NCBI RefSeq assembly: GCF_022965805.1
Contig: NC_133108.1
Coordinates: 25,573,545-25,637,544, forward strand
Direction of reading: 5' to 3'
Source: Primulina eburnea
Taxonomy: Eukaryota; Streptophyta; Magnoliopsida; Lamiales; Gesneriaceae
Length of the DNA: 64,000 nt
Shown here: positions 48,657 through 58,209 of the stretch, piece after piece
How positions within the stretch are numbered: position 1 is the stretch's first letter
Layout of the letters: every line of letters starts with the position of its first letter
Made by a program: the position numbers and the translations under genes
The notes under the pieces: model-generated
What the model was told of the DNA's origin: nothing
The model's database searches: none
What the model saw: only the letters and a program-made list of their open reading frames with translations

Positions 48657-51600
48657 TGTGCCATTTTAGACAATCTATCCACAACAACAAAAATAGAATC
48701 CCTCCCCTTCTTAGAGCTAGGCAACCCCAAAATAAAGTCCATAGAAGTGTCAATCCAAGTTCTTTTTAAGAATAGCACGCAAAAGTGTTCCCAAAGTTCT
48801 AGTGTCAACTTCAGTTTGTCCATCCGTTTGAGGATGAGAAGTAGTGGAAAACAAAAATTTTGTGCCAAGTTTAGCCCATACAGTCTTCCAAAAGTAACTC
48901 GAGAATTTAACATCGCGACCAGAAACAATAGTCCTAGGCATGTCATGCAACCTAACGACTTCTCTAAAGAACAAATCCGCAATGTTTGAAGCATCATCGG
49001 TTTTATGAAAAGCTATAAAATGTGCCATTTTAGACAATCTATCCACAACAACAAAAATAGAATCCCTCCCCTATTTAGTCCTAGGCAACCCCAAAATAAA
49101 ATCCATAGAAGTGTCAATCCAAGTTCTTTTTAATAATAGCACGCAAAAGTGTTCCCAAAGTTCTAGTGACAACTTCAATTTGTCCATCCGTTTGAGGATG
49201 ACAAGTAGTAGAAAACAACAATTTTGTGCCAAATTTAGCCCATAAAGTATTCCAAAAGTAACTCAAGAATTTAACATCGCGACCAGAATCAATATTCCTA
49301 GGCATGCCATTCAACCTAACGACTTTTCTAAAGAACAAATCCGCAATGTTTGAAGCATCATCAGTTTTATGACAAGCTATAAAATGTGCCATTTTAGAGA
49401 ATCTATCCACAACAACAAAAATAGAATCCCTCACCTTCTTAGTTCTAGGCAACCCCAAAATAAAGTTCATAGAAATGTCAATCCAAGTTCTTTTTAAGAA
49501 TAGCACGCAAAAGTGTTCCCAACGTTCTATTGACAACTTCAGTTTGTTCATCAGTTTGAGGATGGCAAGTAGTAGAAAACAACAATTTTGTGCCAAGTTT
49601 AGCCCATAAAGTATTCCAAAAGTAACTCAAGAATTTAACATCGCGACCCGAATCAATAGTCCTAGGCATGCCAATCAACCTATCGACTTTTCTAAAGAAC
49701 AAATCCGCAATGTTTGAAGCATCATCGGTTTTATGACAAGCTATAAAATGTGCCATTTTAGAGAATCTGTCCACAACAACAAAAATAGAATCCCTCCCAT
49801 TGTTAGTCCTAGGCAACCCCAAAACAAAGTTCATAGAAATGTCAATCCAAGTTCTTTTTAAGAATAGCACGCAAAAGTGTTCCCAACGTTATATTGACAA
49901 CTTCAGTTTGTCCATCAGTTTGAGGATGGCAAGTAGTAGAAAACAACAATTTTGTGCCAAGTTTAGCCCATAAAGTATTCCAAAAGTAACCCAAGAATTT
50001 AACACCGCGACCAGAATCAATAGTACTAGGCATGCCATGCAACCTAACGACTTCTCTAAAGAACAAATCCGCAATGTTTGAAGCGTCATCGGTTTTATGA
50101 CAAGCTATAAAATGTGCCATCTTAGAGAATCTATCCACAACAACAAAAATAGAATCCCTCCCCTTCTTAGTCCTAGGCAACCCAAAATAAAATCCATAGA
50201 AATGTTAATCCAAGTTATTTTTAAGAATAGCACGTAAAAGTGTTCCCAAAGTTCTATTGACAACTTCAGTTTGTCCATCCGTTTGAGGATGAGAAGTAGT
50301 GGAAAACAATAATTTTGTGCCAAGTTTAGCCCATAAAGTCTTCCAAAAGTAACTCGAGAATTTAACATCGCGACCAGAAACAATAGTCCTAGGCACTCCA
50401 TGCAACCTAACGACTTCTATAAAGAACAAATCCGCAATGTTTGAAGCATCATCGGTTTTATGAAAAGCTATAAAATAAGCCATTTTAGACAATCTATCCA
50501 CAACAACAAAAATAGAATCCCTCCCCTTCTTAGAACTAGGCAACCCCAAAATAAAGTCCATAGAAGTGTCAATCCAAGTTCTTTTTAAGAATAGCACGCA
50601 AAAGTGTTCCCAAAGTTCTAGTGTCAACTTCAGTTTGTCAATCCGTTTGAGGAAGACAAGTAGTAGAAATCAACAATTTTGTGCCAAGTTTAGCCCATAA
50701 AGTATTCCAAAAGTAACTCAAGAATTAACATCGCGACCAGACACAATAGTCCTAGGCATGCCATGCAACCTAACGACTTCTCTAAAGAACAAATCCGCAA
50801 TATTTGAAGCATCATCGGTTTTATGACAAGCTACAAATGTGCCATCTTAGAGAATCTATCCATAACAACAGAAATAGAATCCCCCCCTTCTTAGTCCTAG
50901 GAAACCCCAAAATAAAGTCCCTAGAAATGTCAATCCAAGTTCTTTTTAAGAATAGCACGCAAAAGTGTTCCCAAAGTTCTAGTGACAACTTCAGTTTGTC
51001 CATCCGTTTGAGGATGACAAGTAGTAGAAAACAACAATTTTGTGCCAAGTTTAACCCATAAAGTATTCCAAAAGTAACTCAAGAATTTTACATCGCGACC
51101 AGAATCAATAGTCCTAGGCATGCCATTCAACCTAACGACTTTTCTAAAGAACAAATCCGCAATGTTTGAAGCATCATCGGTTTTATGACAAGCTATAAAA
51201 TGTGCCATCTTAGAGAATCTATCCACAACAACAAAACTTGAATCCCTCCCCTTCTTAGTCCTAGGCAACCCCAAAATAAAGTCCATAGAAATGTCAATCC
51301 AAGTTCTTTTTAAGAATAGCACGCAAAAGTGTTCCCAACGTTCTATTGACAACTTCAGTTTGTCCATCAATTTGAGGATGACAAGTAGTAGAAAACAACA
51401 ATTTTGTGCCAAGTTTAGCCCATAAAGTATTCCAAAAGTAACCCAAAAATTTAACATCGCGACCAGAATCAATAGTCCTAGGTATGCCATGCAACCTAAC
51501 GACTTCTCTAAAGAACAAATCCGCAATGTTTGAAGCGTCATCGGTTTTATGACAAGCTATAAAATGTGCCATCTTAGAGATTCTATCCACAACAACAAAA

Positions 51601-51864
51601 ATAGAATCCCTCCTCTTCTTAGTCCTAGGCAACCCCAAAATAAAGTCCCTAGAAATGTCAATCCAAGTTCTTTTTAAGAATAGCACGCAAAAGTGTTCCC
51701 AAAGTTCTAGTGACAACTTCAGTTTGTCCATCCGTTTGAGGATGACAAGTAGTAGAAAACAACAATTTTGTGCCAAGTTTAACCCATAAAGTATTCCAAA
51801 AGTAACTCAAGAATTTAACATCGCGACCAGAATCAATAGTCCTAGGCATGCCATTCAACCTAAT
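48657..51864 (-). repeat. Integrase-derived satellite array, right part (~9 units)
   Basis: The array resumes in phase after D. 48662-50175 completes block B8. From about 50640 the order is less regular: a shortened, more diverged unit covers 50640-50950 (GAGGAAGACAAG, missing bases, CCCCCCCTTC). Two further units with MDF rather than MNF follow. It stops at CATTCAACCTAA, where LTR F is inserted. It may resume beyond F, outside the window. Confidence 0.93.
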
Positions 51865-53076
51865 TGTGACACCCTTACCCTATACTTAGCATAATTACCA
51901 TAATCAGAATAAGGTTTGAATGATATAACTATAGTATGAAGCAAGTCAAACAAGAGGCATCACTTTAACGGATTATAAAAATTTTGGCATGATGTCCCTA
52001 TATTTTGTATACACCAAAAACACAAGCCATACTATTCATACACACTTATGAACATATTCTCATATACAAACATACTTTGTATCATCATCCATCACATGGA
52101 ACTTGTTTCAAACCCTCCTATAAAATCTACTACAATACATATGCGGAAGCTATACAATAATAACTCCCGGTTCTTGTCGAGGTAGGGCACGTCACTAGCA
52201 TCCATTGGCGAACCGGCATCCTACGTCTCTTCACTACCTGATCCTGTAATACATGAGCTACGTGAGTTTAAAAAACTCAATAAGTTGGCACTTGTACGTA
52301 TCAATATGCGTCGAAAGAACTACATATCATGTCGTGACAACAATGAATCTTTAAACCATGTCATAGCATATATTCATGTTCATTTTTGTACTTGAGCCTC
52401 ATTAGTTGACCTGTACTACCGTGTTTGCTTTATTATATAGCTACTACTGTGTTGGACGTCAGGGAGCAACCTTTGGCAACCCCACGCCCCATGAACATAT
52501 ATTGGCCAATAGCTTTGGTGGACTTAAAACCACCCATGATGTCAACAAGCTCTATATCATGTAAAATCAGTCCTTTTCCTTTCAATGTTCATGTTCATGT
52601 TCATTACATAGCACCTATCATCAATATTCATGAGTTTCTTACATATTTAATATATAACAATGGAATGTGCTGCTATGTTTTCATCAATAAGATACTAACA
52701 ATGTACATATAGCAATAATCAATGGGAAGTGTTTGAAATCATAATATTACTCATATATTACTTCAAGAACATGCCAACTTACAGTCCAAGCGTACGAGTA
52801 CTTGTTTGAGACGATGTATCTCGCTGCTATACTGTCAAATATATCAAAAATCCAATCACTATATCTATATGGTCTTATACATGTATAACAACCATTAAAA
52901 AGATGAAAACTTACACCCTTATGAAGTTCTTGTGATGGAGAACTTAATTCTAACTTCAATTCTGTGAAAGGAATGAAAAAGGGAGCTTTTGGGAGGAAGA
53001 TTTCTTGTTTTACTTCGTGTTCTTGCTGTAAATGAAGGTAAGAATGGTAGGAATGCTTGGAAAAGTCGATCCTTAT

Positions 53077-53088
53077 CTTTTTATACAG
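53077..53088 (-). promoter_or_regulatory. TATA box of LTR F
   Basis: In minus sense TGTATAAAAAGA, about 7 bp downstream of the hairpin cluster. Confidence 0.65.
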
Positions 53089-53094
53089 CAAGCA

Positions 53095-53202
53095 GCGCTC
53101 GGGCGGACATATTTTACCGCCCAGGCGGGTAACTCTCGGTCCAAAAAATTTTCTTTTCTATGCAGGGCCGCCCGGGCGGATATTTACCTCGGCCCGGGCG
53201 CA
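53095..53202 (-). repeat. Two GC-rich hairpin units in LTR F
   Basis: GCGCTCGGGCGGACATATTT and its pairing half TACCGCCCAGGCGGGT, then a second unit about 71 bp further along with CCGCCCGGGCGGATATTTAC and CGGCCCGGGCGCAC. Arms, AT loop and spacing resemble LTR E. Confidence 0.85.
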
Positions 53203-53806
53203 CAGGTTTCGACTCTGCACCCTGTTTCATCAAAAATCGCTTCAGAAACGGTTCTTCCCTTCATAATCTGAAAAAATGGTAAACTAGAAAGTTGTAGCCC
53301 TATTCTTGGATTGAATCTCCAATTGGTTTCAGGTCATTTGAAGGTCTGAGTAAAAAGTTATGACTATTCTCCTAACATGTGTCAGTGAAGGAATGACGTT
53401 ATACGCGACACACTTCGGGGCACTTTTGGCTTGTCTTTCACAATGATTTGGACAAAACCCAAAACGTGAAAGTTGTAGCATTATATCTTAGCTTTCTAAT
53501 GGTTATGGCCTTACGTGAAAGTTGTAGCATTTACTAAATTTGGATCAATATTCAAATCATTATGCTAAAACCCGTACGAACTACCATATTTACATCTCAT
53601 TTCCCACAAATTCCATTACACTACCATCACCTACACATCTTACTATAACTATTTATTCATTCTCGATACACCATAGACAATATAAAACTCATGTTCAATC
53701 TCAATATTGATACTTCAATCATCACGTGAAATCTAATGAGCTAAATACTACATAATAAATGACATAAACGCATTATTATCATTTGTACGAGTAACCGGGT
53801 ATTACA

Positions 53807-54507
53807 ATTCTCCCATCTTTTAAAGAATTTCGTCCTCGAAATTTGACGTACCAAATAATTCAGGATATCTCTGTTGGATCTCGTCTTCTCGCTCCCAAGT
53901 TGCTTCTTCAATTGCATGGTTGCGCCATAGTAGTTTCACCAAAGGTATTTCCTTGCCTCGTAACACTTTTGATTTCCTATCAAGGATTTGGACCGGTCGT
54001 TCTTCATATGAGAGATTCGATGCAAGCTCCAATGGTTCATAATGAAGAACATGAGAAGGATTGGCCAAATACTTTCGTAGCAAGGAAACGTGAAAAACAT
54101 TATGAACATTTGACAAGTTCGGTGGTAAAGCAACTCGGTAGGCTCTGTCTCCTATTCTTTCCAAGATTTCAAATGGACCGATATATCTTGGACTCAATTT
54201 TCCTTTCTTACCAAAACGTAAAATGCCCTTCAATGGTGATATCTTTACAAATACATGGTCACCAACTTGAAATTCCAATCGACAACGTCGCACATCAGCA
54301 TAACTCTTCTGTCGACTCTTGGCGGTGTGCATTCTTTCTCTGATCTTGGTTACCAATTCGGCTGTCTGTTGTACCAATTCAGGGCCTAATAATTTCCTTT
54401 CTCCTATTTCATCCCAATGTACTGGAGATCGACATTTTCTACCATATAATGCATTATACGGTGCCATTCCAATACTGGACTGATAGCTATTGTTATATGT
54501 AAACTAG
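53807..54507 (-). pseudogene. F integrase C-terminal part, truncated
   Basis: In minus sense this reads [27 protein letters not shown], then the conserved GDHVFVKISPLKG, GPFEILERIGDRAYRVALPP and VFHVSLLRKY blocks, and ends EEATWEREDEIQQRYPELF with a stop at 53820. The C-terminal integrase and chromodomain-like tail are open. It is cut at 54507, where a copia LTR fragment begins. The part upstream, including most of the catalytic core (about 400 bp), is absent, and the next piece of F is at 63914-64000. Confidence 0.88.
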
Positions 54508-54510
54508 CCA

Positions 54511-54633
54511 ATGTATGACATAGTTGTGTTTTTGTATTTGCTACACCAAATGCATGGTGGCCGAAATTTTTCCCTTAAAATTCGATTTTAAACTTCCGTT
54601 GCGCTTCCGGCCACCGTAACCGATCCCCTTTCA
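54511..54633 (+). mobile_element. H 5' LTR, last 123 bp
   Basis: ATGTATGACATAGTTGTG to CCCTTTCA matches the end of the 3' LTR (63788-63913). About 2 kb of the LTR is missing, together with part of F, as if one deletion spanned the junction. Confidence 0.88.
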
Positions 54634-54635
54634 AG

Positions 54636-54647
54636 TGGTATCCGAGC
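54636..54647 (+). other. Primer binding site of H
   Basis: TGGTATCCGAGC, two bases after the LTR. It matches the initiator tRNA-Met site with one difference. Confidence 0.8.
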
Positions 54648-56419
54648 TATGGTTACGTTTTTGTGTAGCAAATACAAGATATTATGTTGAGATTGATTTC
54701 TAACCGCTTGAGATATTTTTTGCATCAAAAATCGAGGCCATCTTGGAGAAAAATTTCGGCTGCAACATGCTGCCCATTTCGGGCACCTCGGGTTGCCCGA
54801 GGGGCTGCCTGAAACGGGCAGCAAGGGCTGCCCGAGGGGCTGCCCGAAATGCCCTATCAAAATAAAAAAAAAAAAATTTTGTTGCCGCAATCCGGCGACG
54901 GAGCTCCGGCGACGGCAATGACGACTAGGGTTTCCAAAAGTGTTTTGGATTATCAAAGTGTCATGGGCCTTGAGCAGTTGGGCCATTGGATGGCTAACAT
55001 GTTTGTGAATTTTAAATGGGCCGAAAATGTTTTTGGTGAAAAATAAGTTTTTGGGCCCTTAAGTTTAAAATTACAAAAGTTGCAAATATTTTCTCATGAA
55101 ATAAATATTTTAAGTTGGACTTTAAATATTTATAGTAAATGGTGATTTACAAGAAATTCGGTTATAAATAAATTAATTGGAAAGTAGACAAAGGTGTTTG
55201 TATACTTTGTTAATTTAGTTTATAATCGTGGCGGTTAGTGATTGGATCAAGTTATATAATATTGGATCAATTAATTATTGTGATAATTAATTGATGGTGT
55301 ATGATATGTGATATTATGCATGAAGGATGATCAAAAGCCCAAGCCCAATTTGCTAGGTGTATGCTAGGATATTTTGTGTTGAATGATTGTAATAATTATC
55401 AATTTATAAAGTGGGCTTGGTTTATGGCCCGTTCCCACCCCATGAGATGTATCCCTATTTGCCATGGATATTTATTTGTAAATATTAGTATAGTGGATGA
55501 TCAAGATTGGAAGATGGTGGCCATGATGATTATGGAGATCGAAGACATGTAAATATTGGAAGCTAATGTAATAGTTGCATTGCATCCCGTGCATTTACCC
55601 TAGGATTGGACCTAGGCCCATGTTTAGCTCACACGGGCCATTAGTATTGGGGCGATTGATCATCCTTGTTTGTTTACTGTTTATAATATATGCATGATAT
55701 GTTATAAATAATGAGTATGTGCGTTATTATTATGTTAATAACAAAGTTGCATGAATCCGGCAAACATACGATCAAACATGGCGAGCTTTTAAAATAAAAT
55801 TAATGATGAGACCTTTCAAAATTAAAACCCTCATTTTGAATAAGATTCAAAACTAATATCAAGCCCGAAAAGGGGAATTATAAATTTGTTTATAATTTCC
55901 ATGTCTTCCGTTGACAATGGGTGCATGATGAACGCTACCCGTACTCGGGGCTCGGCTCATATTATTGGGGGAGCTTTGGGTGCCGGAAAGCTGTGACATC
56001 CATTGACATGGTGATGTGAACTACGTGGAACTCCCATGATTTCGGCTCATATTATTGGGGGAACTCATGGCGACCGTCCATTAAGGTTCAACATCGATGG
56101 GTAAGGCTTGACACGTGAATATGAACGACGTCATATTAATCAAACGTGAGACAAAAGTTTACGTAGAGGGTTGCATTGTGATGCAATTGGAAACTACCTT
56201 TTAGGAATTGTGATTGGCTGATATTATTCGGGATCATAATTCGCTAATTGGACCTTACGTACCTACTGAGGAAAGATGTTTCCCGTTTTCACTAGAGGGT
56301 AGTGAAAGATGTCAAAACAGTGGGAGCAAATATTTATGAAGTAAAAGTCCATGCTTCATATCTTATTAAATATTTTAAAATAGCCATCAACATTTATCTG
56401 TTTTACTTTTCAGTACAAA
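54648..56419 (+). other. Leader of element H with a GC-rich dyad patch
   Basis: About 1.8 kb between primer site and gag with no credible ORF. 54770-54855 contains repeated GGGCTGCCCGAGGGGCTGCC-type sequence that can pair with itself. The 55920-56060 stretch has two copies of GGCTCATATTATTGGGGGA. I see nothing else to annotate. Confidence 0.6.
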
Positions 56420-57286
56420 TTGACAATGTCTTCAATGCGCAATCCGATATCTGTAATACTCGACAAACACATATTAACTGGACCTAATTACCTCACTTGG
56501 GTAAGAAACCTGAAAATCGTCTTGAATTCGGAAAGGGTATCATATACACTGACTGAGTCGCCCCCTGTTGAGGCTCCGACTGACTGCAATCCTGAGGAAT
56601 TGCAGGCTTACAAGGAATGGTGTGACCATGACTTGATAGCCAGGTGTTATATGCTGACTTCTATGAATGATGAGCTGCAGAGGCGTTTTGAGGGTGCAAA
56701 GAATGCTGCTGACATTCATAAGCACCTCAAAGAGCTCTTTGGTGAGCAGACTCGGCCTCTTAGGCATGCTACCGTCAAGGAGCTGATCACTATGCGCATG
56801 CGAGATGGGGCCTCGGTTCATGAGCATGGCCTGAAGTTGATTGGGCTCGTGGATAAGCTCGTTGGCATGGATATGATCTTGCCTTCGGAGTTGACCACCG
56901 ACGTGTTGCTGTTATCATTGCCTAGCTCATTTGATCCTTTTGTGGTGAACTTCAACATGAACAAGATGGAGCCGACCCTTGAGGAGTTGGTGAATATGCT
57001 TGTTACGTTTGAATCAACCATCAAGAAAGAGAAGTTGGTTCTTTATGTGGGTTCTTCATCTGGTACGAAGATTGATCCACATGGGAAGGGAAAGAAGAGT
57101 TCTTTCCAACGTCCCAAGAAGAACGTGCCCTTGATGAGGCAATCTCCGAATCCCGTTGTGGCAGCCACACCAGTTAAGGCTGACAAGACTAGTGATGCTT
57201 GTCATCACTGCAAGAAGCCTGGACATTGGAGGCGAAATTGCAAGGAATATCTGGCCCAGAAGAGTTCTGGAAACGGTATGTTCTAA
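56420..57286 (+). CDS. gag: Gag of copia element H (288 aa)
   Basis: An open frame that forms the particle and binds element RNA. It has the typical copia Gag opening (LTGPNYLTWVRNLKIVL, residues about 18-35), the central UBN2-like region with HLKELFGEQTRPLRHA and LLLSLPSSFDPFVVNFNM, and a zinc knuckle at the end (CHHCKKPGHWRRNC, about 262-275). The ATG at 56426 is an equally good start. The frame stops at 57284-57286. In many copia elements Gag and Pol share one frame, so this stop may be natural or a break. Protease sequence follows at once. Confidence 0.88.
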   Translation: MTMSSMRNPISVILDKHILTGPNYLTWVRNLKIVLNSERVSYTLTESPPVEAPTDCNPEELQAYKEWCDHDLIARCYMLTSMNDELQRRFEGAKNAADIHKHLKELFGEQTRPLRHATVKELITMRMRDGASVHEHGLKLIGLVDKLVGMDMILPSELTTDVLLLSLPSSFDPFVVNFNMNKMEPTLEELVNMLVTFESTIKKEKLVLYVGSSSGTKIDPHGKGKKSSFQRPKKNVPLMRQSPNPVVAATPVKADKTSDACHHCKKPGHWRRNCKEYLAQKSSGNGMF

Positions 57287-58209
57287 ATTGAAGTAAACAT
57301 TTCAATTAACTCTACTTCTTGGGTATTAGATACCGGTTATGACACATCTCTGTAATGGGTTACAGGTGATGGGAAGAAGTAGGTAGCTTAGGGGAAGGTG
57401 AGACCTTCTTGAGAATGGCTATGGAGCAAGAGTTGCTGCCAAGACCTTAAGAAATGTTTACTTAATGTTGAACAATGATTTTAAGTTAATTTTTAAGAGA
57501 TGTTTTGTTTGTACCTTTTTGGTGAAAAACATTATTTCCATTTATATTGTGATAAAGATGGATATTCTTGTCTATTTAGCAAAGGTGTTTGCAAAATTTA
57601 CAAGAATGAATGTTTAATTGGTACTTGAGAACTTGAAAACGATCTCTATAACTTAAAATTAAAAGATATTTCACTAAATGTCCATTCAAAGGCATACACC
57701 ATATGAGATATAGATGGGTAAACCTCCAGAGTATTCTTATCTTAGAATATGGGGGTGCCCTGCTTATGAAGCAGGTAGTGGGAGATAAATTGGATAGTCG
57801 ATCCATTTTATGTTACTTTGTGGGATATCCAAGGAATTCAGTTGGATATCACTTCTATCATCCCCAAGAAACAAAGGTGTTTGTTTCTAGGAATGCAACC
57901 TTTTTGGAAAGGGAAATTCTATTGGATAGAAAATGGGAGATGATAGAACTCGAAGAGGTTCGAGAGACACCCACAATTATAGAACCCACACCCGAAGAGC
58001 CAAGTGAGGAGATACAAGCTCCTAAAAGATCCGAGAGAGTCTCGAGACCACCTATGAGGTATGGTCTGCTTCTTGAGGAGGGCCATGATGAGCCTATTCA
58101 TGGATGTGATCCAAGGACCTTCAAGGAAGCATTATCTGATGCCGATTCATCCTAAATGGCTTGAAGCAATGGAATCTGAGATGAATTCCATGCATTCGAA
58201 CCAAGTGTG
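57287..58209 (+). pseudogene. H pol relic, first part (protease, integrase ends)
   Basis: SSWVLDTG at about 57315-57340 is the protease active site, followed by an early stop. GAG-pre-integrase traces such as GVCKIYKNECLIGT follow with frameshifts. At about 57690 the reading jumps to TPYEI, MGKPPEYSYLRIWGCPAY and then an open stretch (57703-58155) with VGYPRNSVGYHFYHP and ETKVFVSRNATFLE. This is sequence downstream of the integrase core, so the core itself is deleted. It ends in the first reverse transcriptase residues (KWLEAMESEMNSMHSNQV), where the solo LTR is inserted. Confidence 0.82.

Larger units (their letters stand above)
51865..53806 (-). mobile_element. F 3' LTR (gypsy, minus sense)
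   Basis: Plus strand TGTGACACCCTTACCC to GGGTATTACA, 1942 bp, followed by the purine tract and integrase end of F. It holds hairpin motifs (53095-53202) and a TATA box (53077-53088). It interrupts the satellite array. The other LTR is outside the window. Confidence 0.88.

Noticed and set aside
28314..51858. Dozens of 74-203-aa ORFs that look like a gene family
   Set aside because: They are the same ~364-bp integrase unit read in two frames per repeat. They have no start context of their own, lack the catalytic Asp and stop at unit junctions.
52425..53271. ORFs in LTR F
   Set aside because: LTR sequence without recognisable protein. Two of them translate the hairpin motifs.
54588..55046. ORFs over the H leader, including a Pro/Arg-rich one
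   Set aside because: They translate the GC-rich patch and a poly-A run. The leader precedes gag and no family is recognisable.
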